A stretch of 64,000 nucleotides of DNA from Pseudomaricurvus alkylphenolicus (GTDB lineage Bacteria > Pseudomonadota > Gammaproteobacteria > Pseudomonadales > Cellvibrionaceae): assembly GCF_011683955.1 (NCBI RefSeq), contig NZ_JAAQPI010000007.1:186001-250000 (forward strand), in the 5' to 3' direction. The notes beneath the pieces are model-generated. The model saw only the letters and a program-made list of their open reading frames with translations. It did no database searches and was not told where the DNA came from. Each line of letters opens with the position of its first letter. The stretch's first letter is position 1. This document shows positions 53,008 to 62,808 of this stretch, one piece after another. The position numbers were made by a program, and so were the translations under genes.

Positions 53008-53748
53008 TTATCGAGAACCCAGTAGCCAGGCGCCAATGCTGCGTAAGTAATTCAATGCGGAGTCCGGCTTTTTACCCATAGTTTCCGCAACGATGGCAGC
53101 CAATTCCTGTTGCCGGCTGTCAGTTAATGACTCATGTCGCAGTGACAGCTCCACAACTGCAGTTTGCTCGGATTCATGCAGCTCAAACGGGGGCGGAGCG
53201 GGTGTAGTGTCCGGCAGGCTCGGGGCACTGGTTTCGGCGGCTTTGTGAATAACCAGTGTGCCGGCGGCGATATCCCCCAGCCGCTGAAATTGCGGATGCA
53301 TCGTCATGGAGATAAGGCCAAATGTATAAAACGACGGCAGAAAATCGGCGGCCCTGAGCAGGTTTCTGATCAGGGAACCTCCCAGAGTAACGGGCGTCAA
53401 ATCATCGTTGACCACGGTAATGCCCATGGCTTTTTTCCCCGGGGTCTGGCCACCACGAAAGGTTTCAAACAGAACCGGATACCACCACTCCACTAGAAAG
53501 TAGAACAACAGCCAAACGGCCCAACCCACGTTTCCGCCCAGCAAGAGAGCGGCAATCATGATGATGAACATCGCCAGACAGCGAATGCTGAAGTCAATAA
53601 CAAACGCCAGGGACCGAACCACCGGTCCGGCAAGATCAGCCTGCATATCCACCCCCTCGGGGGTTTCTACTGCATGACTGATGTCAAAAAGAGAGCGGGA
53701 TGGGTTCAAGCAAAATCCTATGTGACGGCCGTTGCGGCCGCCGACCAT
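53008..53748 (-). CDS. RDD-family membrane protein
   Basis: The protein has about 233-246 residues, with the RDD signature of Arg and Asp residues in AGPVVRSLAFVIDFSIRCLAM and the later TPGKKAMGITVV. It has three to four membrane segments followed by a hydrophilic tail. The frame opens at 53748; a TTG at 53709 after AGGA may be the true start, since it precedes the conserved SHAVETPEG region. RDD proteins are poorly characterised, and transport has been proposed for some. It is the second gene of the operon. Confidence 0.8.
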   Translation of the reverse strand: MVGGRNGRHIGFCLNPSRSLFDISHAVETPEGVDMQADLAGPVVRSLAFVIDFSIRCLAMFIIMIAALLLGGNVGWAVWLLFYFLVEWWYPVLFETFRGGQTPGKKAMGITVVNDDLTPVTLGGSLIRNLLRAADFLPSFYTFGLISMTMHPQFQRLGDIAAGTLVIHKAAETSAPSLPDTTPAPPPFELHESEQTAVVELSLRHESLTDSRQQELAAIVAETMGKKPDSALNYLRSIGAWLLGSR

Positions 53749-53769
53749 TCTATCAATCTAAACGAGCAG

Positions 53770-54516
53770 TTATTCTGCCGCCAAAGTGTCCTGTTCGACG
53801 CCAAAGATAATACGGTAGGTGGTTCCAAAAGCGATCAATGCCCAGGGTAGTGTCCAGATGAGGCCGATCAACAGAGGAATCATGGAAATAACCACGGCCA
53901 ACCAGGTGACAAAGACAATACCAAACACCGTGAACCAGTTTTTGGTGACCGCTTTTCTCGAAGCTTCCATGGCCTCCCAGGGCCCCAGATTCTTTTCGAC
54001 CACCAGAGGGATGGCGAACATATAGGCAACAGACAGGTAAATGCCTGGAATAATCAGTAACAGAAAGCCGATCATAAGCATGACATAGACCAGGATCATG
54101 CAGATAAACAACGGCAATATCATACCGAAGTAATCAAACACGGAGCTGGAACGAATACTGGCATTGGAGGCACGACGAATACCGATAATCAGCATGCCGG
54201 CGGTCAACGGAGTGGTCAGCAGCGTAATCACCACCTGAGACAGGATGGCAGGAAAAAGCGCCGCTTCGGCACCGGAGGACATCATGCCGGCAACAAACTG
54301 GCAGACACCCGACACCACCATGGTGACGACGATCATGATAATACCCGCGACAAGAATGGTGGTCTTGGCGCCTTTGGTATTGTTCCAGGCTTCGCTGAGC
54401 ACACTGCCCAGTCTAAGATCGTAATCGCCCGCAATCCCTTGCTCCAGCGAACCAAACTGGCTGCCTGCGTTCGATTCGGTCAGCTCGGACTCGGGGGCAG
54501 AATAGATATCACTCAT
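53770..54516 (-). CDS. Membrane protein (YciC/DUF-type) heading the MoxR operon
   Basis: This 248-residue protein has a hydrophilic start (MSDIYSAPESEL) and six hydrophobic segments, among them TTILVAGIIMIVVTMVVSGV and IGFLLLIIPGIYLSVAYMFA. The late segment GIYLSVAYMFAIPLVVEKNL resembles integral membrane proteins of the YciC/glycerophosphodiesterase-membrane type. No enzymatic motif is visible. It lies upstream of the RDD gene, leftward. Confidence 0.75.
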   Translation of the reverse strand: MSDIYSAPESELTESNAGSQFGSLEQGIAGDYDLRLGSVLSEAWNNTKGAKTTILVAGIIMIVVTMVVSGVCQFVAGMMSSGAEAALFPAILSQVVITLLTTPLTAGMLIIGIRRASNASIRSSSVFDYFGMILPLFICMILVYVMLMIGFLLLIIPGIYLSVAYMFAIPLVVEKNLGPWEAMEASRKAVTKNWFTVFGIVFVTWLAVVISMIPLLIGLIWTLPWALIAFGTTYRIIFGVEQDTLAAE

Positions 54517-54591
54517 ACACCATTACTCCTTTATTGGCCGATTGATACACCCTGCCAGAATCATACGCCAACGGGATGCCAGAAAAAAGTG

Positions 54592-56079
54592 TCAAAAGCT
54601 CAGCTCGGTACGGTGATCTTCCAGAATGCGTTCCAACTGTTGGCAGCCCAGCTGTAATTGCTCTTCGTTGGAATGGGTAAATCCCATCATAAGCCCCTGG
54701 CGCGCCGGTAGCGTTCGGTAATAATGCGATAAATACCCGCAACCCAGCCCGGCTTTTGTAAGCGCCGGCGCCAGCTGTTGATCCTCCACGCAAGTAAACA
54801 CAGGTACGTGCAGCCCCCCGGGATTGAGCTTCTGGCGGGCACCCCGTATACGCTGCAACTGCTCTTCGAGACATTGGCGTCTGGCGCCGTATAAATGACG
54901 CATGCGCTTGATATGATTGGAAAAATAACCTCGACTGATCATCTCTGCCAGCGCCGCCTGGGTGGCGACGCTGCTTTCATTGCCGAGCATCGGATAGACA
55001 CGCCGAAAACCATCAATCAGCACCTCGGGCACAACGATATAACTGCACCGCAGAGTCGGCAAAAGGACCTTGCTGAAGGTCCCCATATAGAGAGTGCGTT
55101 GGTTTCCTTTCAACCCCGCCAGTGCCGGTATCGGACTGCCGTGATAGCGAAACTCACCGTCGTAGTCGTCTTCCAACACCCAGGCGTCATGGGCTTGTGC
55201 TAATGCCAACAGCTCCAATCGACGCGCCATCGACAGTGTGTGGCCGAGAGGATACTGATAAGAGCTGGTCACATAAATCAGGCGTGGGGGAGGCGCTTGT
55301 GCCTGACAGCCTGGCAGTATGCCCTGATCATCCACGGGCTTCGATTGCAGTTGCAGGTCGGCCATTGCCAGGCTGGTGCGCGCGACGTCGTAACAAGGGT
55401 CCTCAACCCAGGCCGTGTCACCGGGATCAGTCAATACCCGACTGGCGAGTAACAGCGATTGCGCCAGACCGGCGGTAATAAATATCTGCTCCGGCTGCGC
55501 GCTCACTCCCCGTGATACCTTCAGGTACTGGGACAACGCCAACCGCAATGGCAGATGACCGGCACACAGATCCAAATCGCTGAAGGCCTGCCCGATATGG
55601 CGATTATGCCGATTGTACAGTCGGCTCCAGACTTTGTAGGGAAATTCGTTTAAATCCGGCAAACCCGGCAAAAACGTCGCACCGCCAATGCCTCCCTGCA
55701 ATAAAGGCAATGTTCGCACACGCTGCGCCAGCCGCGGGAGCGGCTCAGTCTGTTTCTCCTGATCACGCCCTGCCCCGCTGCCCGCCAATGGTTTCACCAT
55801 ATTTGCGGGCAGGGACGCAATGCGCGTGCCGGAACCCTGGCGGCTGACCAACAGTCCTTCCGCCTGTAACTGTTCATAAGCGGTAATAACGGTATTGCGG
55901 GAGACACCCAGTTGTTTGGCCAAATGGCGACTGGGCGGCAGGGGCGTATCCGCCGTCAGACGTCCGTCCAAAACGGCACTGCGGATGCGTCCATAGATTT
56001 GGCGGTGACGCGGTTGACCGGCATCGCCGGCGTCTTCGAACCCCAACAGGTCCTCCAGAAGGGTGTGAGCGGTCTTCAT
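54592..56079 (-). CDS. MocR-family regulator (GntR DNA-binding plus aminotransferase-like domain)
   Basis: This 495-residue protein has an N-terminal GntR helix-turn-helix (LPPSRHLAKQLGVSRNTVITAYEQL) and a fold-type I aminotransferase-like domain. PLP-contact features are LEDDYDGEFRYHGSP and the Lys in YMGTFSKVLLPTLRCSY. Such proteins bind PLP or an aldimine as effector; known ones control PLP or taurine/GABA metabolism. It diverges from a GNAT gene. Between them lies a widely spaced TGGACC/GGTCCA pair that could be an operator. Confidence 0.88.
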   Translation of the reverse strand: MKTAHTLLEDLLGFEDAGDAGQPRHRQIYGRIRSAVLDGRLTADTPLPPSRHLAKQLGVSRNTVITAYEQLQAEGLLVSRQGSGTRIASLPANMVKPLAGSGAGRDQEKQTEPLPRLAQRVRTLPLLQGGIGGATFLPGLPDLNEFPYKVWSRLYNRHNRHIGQAFSDLDLCAGHLPLRLALSQYLKVSRGVSAQPEQIFITAGLAQSLLLASRVLTDPGDTAWVEDPCYDVARTSLAMADLQLQSKPVDDQGILPGCQAQAPPPRLIYVTSSYQYPLGHTLSMARRLELLALAQAHDAWVLEDDYDGEFRYHGSPIPALAGLKGNQRTLYMGTFSKVLLPTLRCSYIVVPEVLIDGFRRVYPMLGNESSVATQAALAEMISRGYFSNHIKRMRHLYGARRQCLEEQLQRIRGARQKLNPGGLHVPVFTCVEDQQLAPALTKAGLGCGYLSHYYRTLPARQGLMMGFTHSNEEQLQLGCQQLERILEDHRTELSF

Positions 56080-56204
56080 AATTGGACCCTTATATATTCC
56101 AAAAGCGGATCTTTTCTATAGGTCCATTTAATTTAGACTGATTTCTACCGGATCACAATCCAACTGATAAATACACACAGTCGACACTTGACGAGGAATC
56201 ACCC

Positions 56205-56660
56205 ATGACCATTGCCATCCGTTCCCTGACCGCAAACGATTATGCTCAGTGGGCCCCTTTGTTTGAGGGCTATTGCGCATTCTACGAGCAAGACTGCGAT
56301 ACCCAGAAAAAAGAAACCATGTGGGGCTGGCTGCAGGACCCTGAGCACATGCTCGAAGGGGTAGTCGCCGAAGATGAAAACGGTAACCTGCTGGGGTTGG
56401 CCCATTTTCATGAGTGGCCCATCAGCATCTACGGTTGTAACAGTTGTTATCTAAGTGACCTGTTTGTGAGCCCGGCTGCACGGGGCAAGAGCGTTGGAGA
56501 AACACTGTACCGCTGGTTGATGGGCGAGAGCGCTGAGCGCGGCTGGCCAGTGCTGACACTGTTAACCCAGGACGGCAACCGCGTGGCTCGTGGGCTCTAT
56601 GACAAATATGGTGAGAAATCGGAGTTCGGGTTTTACATCACTCCAACCGTTGCTGATTAA
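56205..56660 (+). CDS. GNAT-family N-acetyltransferase
   Basis: This 151-residue protein has the GNAT core: the beta-4 strand LGLAHFHEWP, the acetyl-CoA pyrophosphate loop LFVSPAARGKSVGETLYRWL, and the end segment LTLLTQDGNRVARGLYDKYG. It transfers an acetyl group to an unknown amine substrate in the cytosol. Divergent from the MocR gene, which is its most likely regulator. The ribosome-binding site (GACGAGGAATCACC) is good. Confidence 0.88.
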   Translation: MTIAIRSLTANDYAQWAPLFEGYCAFYEQDCDTQKKETMWGWLQDPEHMLEGVVAEDENGNLLGLAHFHEWPISIYGCNSCYLSDLFVSPAARGKSVGETLYRWLMGESAERGWPVLTLLTQDGNRVARGLYDKYGEKSEFGFYITPTVAD

Positions 56661-56705
56661 TTCTGGCGGGCATTGCAGCAGCAGGCTCAGAGAGCCTGCC
56701 CTTTA

Positions 56706-57467
56706 TTACTGCTCCATTGAAACACCGGCTATAATCCCACCATCTACCTGATGGAATGAACCCGTCACATAAGAGGCCTGATCGGATGCCAGCCACACCA
56801 CCAGATTGGCAACCTCCTGAGGTTCTGCACCTCGCTTACCGAGCGGCACCATATTGGCCAGTCCGTCCAGCTCCTCCCGGGCAAAACCACCGGCAGTCAT
56901 ATCGGTTTTGATATAGCCCGGTGCTACCGATACACAGCGGATATTGTCCTTGCCGTACTCCAGCGCCACCGTTTTGGTAAAGCCGATGACCGCGTGTTTG
57001 GTGGCAACATAAGGTGAGATACCGCCCATACCGATCAGACCATCTACTGAAGCGGTATTGATAATGACTCCTCCACCGGCGTTTTGCAGATGAGGCAGTG
57101 CTGCGCGGGTACCATAGAAAACACCGTTGAGGTTAATGTCGACCACGCGCTGCCAGTTTTGCAGGGATTGTTCGGCAGTGTAGGCACGATCTCCGGCGAT
57201 ACCGGCATTGTTAAAGATAACGTCCAGGCGACCAAATTTTTCCACCGCGAGTTCCACCATATCGCGGCAGGATTGCCAGTCGGCCACATCCACCTGGGTG
57301 GCGATAGCCTTGTCACCAATGATTGCAGCCGTTTCCCGCACACGGGTTTTATCAATATCCGCCACCAGAACCTTGGCGCCTTGCCCGGCAAAGGTGATTG
57401 CGGCCGCTCGACCGATGCCACCGGCGGCGCCTGTGACTATAACTGCTTTTTGATCAAATGAAGTCAT
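56706..57467 (-). CDS. Short-chain dehydrogenase/reductase
   Basis: This 253-residue classical SDR has VTGAAGGIGRAAAI as the cofactor motif, VLVADIDKTRV with Asp that favours NAD(H), NNAG, Ser in INTASVD and the catalytic YVATKHA pair. GGIIAGVSMEQ ends it. It oxidises a hydroxyl or reduces a ketone, probably a hydroxyacyl-CoA step given the operon. It is the last gene of the acyl-CoA degradation set, 15 bases after the thiolase. Confidence 0.9.
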   Translation of the reverse strand: MTSFDQKAVIVTGAAGGIGRAAAITFAGQGAKVLVADIDKTRVRETAAIIGDKAIATQVDVADWQSCRDMVELAVEKFGRLDVIFNNAGIAGDRAYTAEQSLQNWQRVVDINLNGVFYGTRAALPHLQNAGGGVIINTASVDGLIGMGGISPYVATKHAVIGFTKTVALEYGKDNIRCVSVAPGYIKTDMTAGGFAREELDGLANMVPLGKRGAEPQEVANLVVWLASDQASYVTGSFHQVDGGIIAGVSMEQ

Positions 57468-57482
57468 CGCTGTTACCTCTTA

Positions 57483-58676
57483 TTACCTTTGTCTCTGAAT
57501 GATATTTACGAAGCCGGCGCTGCCCAGGCCGCCATTGTGTTGCAGAGCGGTGCGCGCACCCTGCACCTGGCGAACACCAGATTGACCGCGCAGTTGCTCC
57601 ACCAGCTCTGTGATTTGAGCGAGCCCGGTGGCGCCCAGTGGATGACCTTTGGCGAGTAATCCACCGGACGGTCCAATCACGTAACGCCCGCCGTAGGTGT
57701 TTTGCTTTTCCAGAATAAATTTTTCGACTTCATCGTCTCTGCAAAGCCCCAGGGCTTCATAGGTAATGGCTTCATTGCTGGTAAAGCAGTCGTGCAGCTC
57801 GATCACATCGATAGCTTCCGGACCTATGCCGGCCTCTTCGTAGGCTTGATTGGCCGCCTCCCTGCTGAGCGCGCGGAACATAATGTCGAGTGGGTCACTC
57901 TCAAAATATTCCTGCTTATCGCTGCACCAACCGGAGCCAATCAATCGAATATCGCTACGAACACCATGACGCCTGGCAAAGCTTTCATTGCAGACGATAA
58001 CCGCCGCCGCGCCACAGCTTGGCGGACAAGCATAGAGTTTGCGCAGGCCTCGATAGATGGGTTCGTCCGCTAGAATGTCATCTTCGGTCAGAGGCGAACG
58101 AAATATCGCATTGGAATTGTGTTGCGCGTGGCGACGGGCCTTGATGGAAATCTGAGCGAGTGCGCTGTCACTGAGGCCGTAGGTTTCTTTGGCCAATTCC
58201 ACCTGGCAGCCGAACAACATCACCGCCGGCGGCAGTTTTTGTTCTTCTTCCGACAGGCCCAACAGCTCAGCCGTTGCTTGATTGTGACGATGCAAGGGAC
58301 TGATGCGGTCGGGAAATACCATGTCCAGCGCACCGGGCATCATTTGTTCAAACCCCATAGCCAGCGCGCAATCCACCGCTCCGCTTGCCACCGCCTGAGA
58401 TGCCAGAGCAAAAGCCGTAGATCCGCTGGCGCAATTGTTATTGACATTGACAATCGGCACGCCGGTAATGCCCAGGTTGTAGAGCGCGGCCTGACCGGCG
58501 CAACTGTCGCCATAGACGTAGCTCGCATAAGCCTGTTGGATTTTTTGATAGTCCAGCCCGGCATCCGCCAACGCCGCCCGGGTGGCCTTGCTACCCATCT
58601 GGTCGTAGCTATCGCTCTGACCGGGCTTTTTAAACGGGATCATACCGACCCCGGCGATCACGACTTTGTTTGTCAT
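57483..58676 (-). CDS. Thiolase, SCPx/lipid-transfer type
   Basis: This 397-residue thiolase has the nucleophilic Cys in NVNNNCASGSTAFALA and the His in SGGLLAKGHPLGATGLAQ. Its C-terminal motif is ALQHNGGLGSAGF, similar to the QHN-GLGGA ending of SCPx thiolases instead of the CxG of standard thiolases. Such enzymes act on branched or sterol-derived 3-ketoacyl-CoA. The start at 58676 has AGGAT upstream and matches the family's N-terminus (KVVIAGVGMIPFKKPG); a frame to 58703 exists. Confidence 0.88.
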   Translation of the reverse strand: MTNKVVIAGVGMIPFKKPGQSDSYDQMGSKATRAALADAGLDYQKIQQAYASYVYGDSCAGQAALYNLGITGVPIVNVNNNCASGSTAFALASQAVASGAVDCALAMGFEQMMPGALDMVFPDRISPLHRHNQATAELLGLSEEEQKLPPAVMLFGCQVELAKETYGLSDSALAQISIKARRHAQHNSNAIFRSPLTEDDILADEPIYRGLRKLYACPPSCGAAAVIVCNESFARRHGVRSDIRLIGSGWCSDKQEYFESDPLDIMFRALSREAANQAYEEAGIGPEAIDVIELHDCFTSNEAITYEALGLCRDDEVEKFILEKQNTYGGRYVIGPSGGLLAKGHPLGATGLAQITELVEQLRGQSGVRQVQGARTALQHNGGLGSAGFVNIIQRQR

Positions 58677-58712
58677 AAATAGATCCTTGGTGTGTCCAGG
58701 CAAAAACTGTCA

Positions 58713-60266
58713 CTAATTCACTGCGCGTGCCTGGCCCTGCCAGTAACGCTTACGCAGTTCGGTTTTAAGCACTTTGCCCACCGGACTGCGTGGCAGATCA
58801 TCAATAAAATCGATGCTTTTGGGGGCTTTAACGCTGCCGAGTTTATCCTTGGCAAGAGCAATCAGTTCCTGCCCGGAAATTAGCGCACCGGGTTTGAGTT
58901 GAATCACGCCCTTAACGGCCTCACCCCACTTTTCATCCGGCACTCCGATCACGGCACAGTCCTGCACAGCCGGATGATGGGTGAGCACCTGTTCGATTTC
59001 GTTGGGGAAGACATTAAAACCGCCGGAAATAATCATGTCTTTCTTGCGATCCACAATGGTGATGTAGCCATCCTCACTCATCACTCCGATGTCTCCGGTG
59101 TGGTGCCATCCAAATTCCCTGGCTTCGGCTGTGGCCTCGGGGTTTTGATAATAGCCGGGTGTCACCAGGTTTCCCTGCACGCAGATTTCGCCGGCCTCAC
59201 CGCGAGGAACTTCAATGCCTTCGTCATTCAATATGGCGACTCGATTGAACACACAAGGGCGGCCAATGCTGTGCAGCCGCGACTCATTGATGGAACCGTC
59301 GGGATTGAGATAATCCCAGGGCGCCTTGGCGGTAATGGATGCCGGTGCCTCCGTCTGCCCAAAGGCTTCGGTCATGACCGGACCAAACACCTGCAGCGCT
59401 TCTTTCAGTTTTTGCAAAGACGTGGGGGCCGCACCGATAAAGATATGATGCAATGAGGAATAGTCGAATTCCCCCACGTTTGGCAGCGCCAGCATCATAT
59501 AGAGCACCGTTGGTGGAATAAAAAAGTGGGTAATGCCGTAGCACTCGATCGCCTGGAGAATACCCTCGGGATCCGGGGCCGCCATCATGTAGTTGGTGCC
59601 ACCACGAGCGAAATGGGCCATCCCCAGTATTCCCGCCGAGTGAGTCATCGGTGCCACCACCAAATGACGACTGTTGTCGTGGTAGTTAAAATGCGCCCAA
59701 TAGTTGGCAAACATGGTTTCGAGATTTTTGTGGGCAATCATGACCCCTTTGGGTTTGCCCGTGGTGCCGCCGGTTGGAAACAGGGCGACAATGTCGTCCG
59801 GGTTTTCCGCTGTCATCTCAAAGCGATGTTGGTAGTCAGCCGTCCACTGTCTGAGATCAGAACCCGTTCCGCTGTCGCTATCCAGGCAAACAATCTCCCG
59901 AATACCCGGCACCTGTTGCGCGATGGAGACGGCCTCAGACTCGAAGCTGCTGTGATAGAACAGCAACTCACCACCAAAACGGTCCAGCAACTCGATATTA
60001 TTATCGAGAGCGTTGCGCGGATTGATCGGCAACCAGGTGCATTCCGCGCGAAACAGTCCAAGCAGCGCCAGAAATGCCAGATTGGAGTTGGGCGCTAACA
60101 CGCCCACCTTACTGTTTTTGCCAAACCCACGCCCGCGAATCGCGGACGCTATGTGGTGAGACTCAGTGTTCGCCTGAGCGTAGGTAATCTCCGAGCCAGG
60201 CTCAACAAACGCCAGGTTCTCGGGGTATAGTGCTACCCCCTGGTCAAAGAAATCGATAATACGCAT
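58713..60266 (-). CDS. AMP-forming acyl-CoA synthetase
   Basis: This 517-residue ligase has the adenylation motif FPTGGTTGKPKGVMIAHKN (about residues 167-185) and EAFGQTEAPA. The hinge GYITIVDRKKDMIISGGFN and the catalytic Lys in SPVGKVLKTELR follow. It activates a carboxylate to the CoA thioester, presumably the substrate of the operon. It lies 3 bases after the saccharopine-dehydrogenase-like gene, so the genes are co-transcribed. Confidence 0.9.
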   Translation of the reverse strand: MRIIDFFDQGVALYPENLAFVEPGSEITYAQANTESHHIASAIRGRGFGKNSKVGVLAPNSNLAFLALLGLFRAECTWLPINPRNALDNNIELLDRFGGELLFYHSSFESEAVSIAQQVPGIREIVCLDSDSGTGSDLRQWTADYQHRFEMTAENPDDIVALFPTGGTTGKPKGVMIAHKNLETMFANYWAHFNYHDNSRHLVVAPMTHSAGILGMAHFARGGTNYMMAAPDPEGILQAIECYGITHFFIPPTVLYMMLALPNVGEFDYSSLHHIFIGAAPTSLQKLKEALQVFGPVMTEAFGQTEAPASITAKAPWDYLNPDGSINESRLHSIGRPCVFNRVAILNDEGIEVPRGEAGEICVQGNLVTPGYYQNPEATAEAREFGWHHTGDIGVMSEDGYITIVDRKKDMIISGGFNVFPNEIEQVLTHHPAVQDCAVIGVPDEKWGEAVKGVIQLKPGALISGQELIALAKDKLGSVKAPKSIDFIDDLPRSPVGKVLKTELRKRYWQGQARAVN

Positions 60267-60269
60267 GGC

Positions 60270-61376
60270 TTACTGAACCTCAACGTCCACCGGCAAGAAG
60301 GACTTCAGCGCACCCAACAGGTAATGGTGGCCAGCCGCCTGACAGGGTGAGGCAAAGCCGACTTTATCCGGTCCGGCGTGAATCAGTTTGTGGGCCATGG
60401 CCGCCTGGAACACACCGGTTTGTAGATAGCCGGGGCCGCTGCGAATCACACAGCGACGGGTACCCGCTGTTCCGCGCCCCAGTGCAAAATCGACACAGCG
60501 ATGCTTAAGCATGTTTTCCCGTGGCGGCATGCCAGGCTGCATTTGATCCGCAATAGCACTCAATGCCTCCAGTTGCTCTTCCTTGGGCAGCTGCTTGAGG
60601 TTTTGTTCATAATGCGTCTGCAATTCGAGAATCTTTTCAAACATGGGGCGATTGTCGAATGCCGTCAGCTGGCGCAGATTTTTCACGCGGTAATCGTCCT
60701 GAAACCACGCCGGCAGGCTGCCGCCACCCCAGGGATGCGCCAATTGGGTCATCATTCGGCCGGGCACCTGCATCTCGAATCCACGAGCCTTTTGCCAGGG
60801 TACCAGCTGGTCATCTTGTAAATAGAAATGCTCACTCTGCAGCATATCAAAGATGGTTTGGGTCGAGCCGTAGGTGGGTACACCGGCCGCCAGCAGTCCC
60901 ACATCCAGGCTATCGATGCCGCCCTCTTCCAGCACGATCTGGGCGGCGATTTCCGAGGTAACGTACATATAAGCGGTACTGGGTACCAGTGCCAGACCCG
61001 CCGCCTCATAGGCTTCACCGAACTTCTCTTTGGCGGCCAGCATATAAGCCTGTTCACCGGTGGTGTCGATATAGTGCACTCCGGCTTTCAATGCAGCTTC
61101 GATTGCGGTTTCGCCAAATTGTGAAAACGGCCCCACGGTATTGCACACGACCTTGGCACCACTGAACAGTTCGGCCAGCGCGTCGACATCGTGAGCCACT
61201 TCCTTCACTTCGTATTGGGCGGTTTCAATGCCGGGTACTTGAGCCATGGCTTCCTCAACCCGAGCCTGGTTACGGCCGGCGGCAATAAAGGGGATGTCGT
61301 ATTCGCGCAGGTATTCAGCGACCAGTCGGCCAGTGTATCCGCTGGCGCCATAGATAATTGCAGGTTGCTTGCTCAT
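60270..61376 (-). CDS. Saccharopine-dehydrogenase-like NAD(P)-binding protein
   Basis: This 368-residue protein has an N-terminal Rossmann motif AIIYGASGYTGRLVAEYL and the following CNTVGPFSQFGE and IDTTGE segments. This is the fold of saccharopine dehydrogenases and of trans-acting enoyl reductases. Lysine synthesis is unlikely here. Among acyl-CoA genes it may reduce or carry a fatty-acyl intermediate. The function is not proven by sequence. GAGGAAG precedes the start. Confidence 0.8.
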   Translation of the reverse strand: MSKQPAIIYGASGYTGRLVAEYLREYDIPFIAAGRNQARVEEAMAQVPGIETAQYEVKEVAHDVDALAELFSGAKVVCNTVGPFSQFGETAIEAALKAGVHYIDTTGEQAYMLAAKEKFGEAYEAAGLALVPSTAYMYVTSEIAAQIVLEEGGIDSLDVGLLAAGVPTYGSTQTIFDMLQSEHFYLQDDQLVPWQKARGFEMQVPGRMMTQLAHPWGGGSLPAWFQDDYRVKNLRQLTAFDNRPMFEKILELQTHYEQNLKQLPKEEQLEALSAIADQMQPGMPPRENMLKHRCVDFALGRGTAGTRRCVIRSGPGYLQTGVFQAAMAHKLIHAGPDKVGFASPCQAAGHHYLLGALKSFLPVDVEVQ

Positions 61377-61420
61377 TATTTTCTTCCTCTTTCGGTTGTC
61401 TCTTTGCAGGCTCTCGGAGT

Positions 61421-62695
61421 TCAGTGATTGGCTTTGTACCAGTGGCTCAGCCAGCTGCCACCTTTAAGCGACAGCACCGTGTTCTCGCCGTCTTCGACCA
61501 GGGCAGCACGCGCATCGCGCAGCAGCTTTTCCAGGGGGTATTCGCGGGTCAGGCCGTTGCCACCAAACAACTGCATGGCGTCGTTACAGACTTCGAAGCA
61601 GCTTTGGGTAACAAACGTCTTGCTGGTCAGGGAAGCCAACAGATGCGGACCCTTGGGGCCGTAGTTGTAATCAAACACCCGCTGACTCATTGCCCGGCTG
61701 CTTTCCACTTTGCGCCACAGATCGAACAGACGCAGGCGCACGCTTTGATGCTCGATCAATAACCCGCCGCCCTGTTTGCGCTCGTGCACGTAATCCAGTG
61801 CATGTTCAAACGCCGCCCGGGCAACACCGGTAAAGGTGGCGGCCATTTCCATATTGGCGAAGGTCAAAGCGCCGTAGAAACTGGGGTAGGCCAGCTCTTT
61901 GTCCGCAATCACATAATCCAGCGGAATGCGCACTTCATCGAAGTAGATTTCGCCCTGGGGCAATGCACGCTGGCCAATCTTGTCAAGCGCCTTGCCTTTG
62001 GAAACACCGGGCAAGTCGAAAGGCACCAGTGCCACTAAACTGTTTAGGCCGCCGTCTTCACGATAGATACCATTGCCATCGTAATCACAGGGGCAATTGA
62101 GGAGGCCACATTCTGCGATGGGAGCGCCGCTGACCCAGGCCGAGCTCTGGCCGTTGACAATGAGTTCGTTGCCTTCCACCCGAGCGTGCAGGTTGGGTTT
62201 ATTGTGCCGACTGCCGACGACGGCCTCGCTCTTGTCGTAGTCAACCATGTCGCTGCCACGGTCTGGCTGGGTACCAATCCAGCAGCCTCTCAGGTGACCA
62301 AAGCGTTCAATCAACTCGGGGTTACCGGTGTTGTAGGCGGCAAAAGCAGGAAAAGCGCCCGCCAGCGCGCAGATGGTCAGACCGGAATCGCCCCAACCCA
62401 ACTCTTCAAAAATAATGGGAACCAGGCGAGCTTTTTGCGCGTTGTCCATGGCGGCGATCGCCTCCAGATCAATTAATCCGGAGTCACGCAGCTGTTGCAG
62501 AAAACTCCACAGCGGAGATTCCGGAGCCGCCACTTGCTCGGGTGTCATTTTGTCCAGTTGCTCACCGATGGGTCGCATCACATCACGGGCAAAACGGTGG
62601 GCCACGTCCTGGATCGCCAGCTCCTCTTCGCTGAGGTTAACGGCCAGGCCGGTGAGCCCAAGATTGGGCATGGGAATCTGTTCAACGGTAAACAT
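61421..62695 (-). CDS. Acyl-CoA dehydrogenase
   Basis: This 424-residue flavoprotein forms the alpha-beta double bond in an acyl-CoA. The FAD-contact region is QSSAWVSGAPIAECG, and the C-terminal helices contain QLFGGNGLTREYPLEKLLRD and EDGENTVL, the region where the catalytic Glu sits in the family. The middle insertion is somewhat long. The start at 62695 is supported by GGGGAGAG; an ATG at 62713 is possible. It is the first gene of the operon and follows the LuxR-type gene. Confidence 0.87.
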   Translation of the reverse strand: MFTVEQIPMPNLGLTGLAVNLSEEELAIQDVAHRFARDVMRPIGEQLDKMTPEQVAAPESPLWSFLQQLRDSGLIDLEAIAAMDNAQKARLVPIIFEELGWGDSGLTICALAGAFPAFAAYNTGNPELIERFGHLRGCWIGTQPDRGSDMVDYDKSEAVVGSRHNKPNLHARVEGNELIVNGQSSAWVSGAPIAECGLLNCPCDYDGNGIYREDGGLNSLVALVPFDLPGVSKGKALDKIGQRALPQGEIYFDEVRIPLDYVIADKELAYPSFYGALTFANMEMAATFTGVARAAFEHALDYVHERKQGGGLLIEHQSVRLRLFDLWRKVESSRAMSQRVFDYNYGPKGPHLLASLTSKTFVTQSCFEVCNDAMQLFGGNGLTREYPLEKLLRDARAALVEDGENTVLSLKGGSWLSHWYKANH

Positions 62696-62808
62696 AAAGG
62701 CTCTCCCCTTCATCAGTGCATGAGAAGAGATTACCGCTGCCCCCAGGGGATGAATTCACTAGAAAGAACCAATTTGAGACTCACCCGAACGGGTGAGAAA
62801 CGATTGGG

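Noticed and set aside
56083-56126. TGGACC and GGTCCA inverted pair between the MocR and GNAT genes
   Set aside because: Six-base arms 32 bases apart are expected by chance; noted in the MocR entry but not called.
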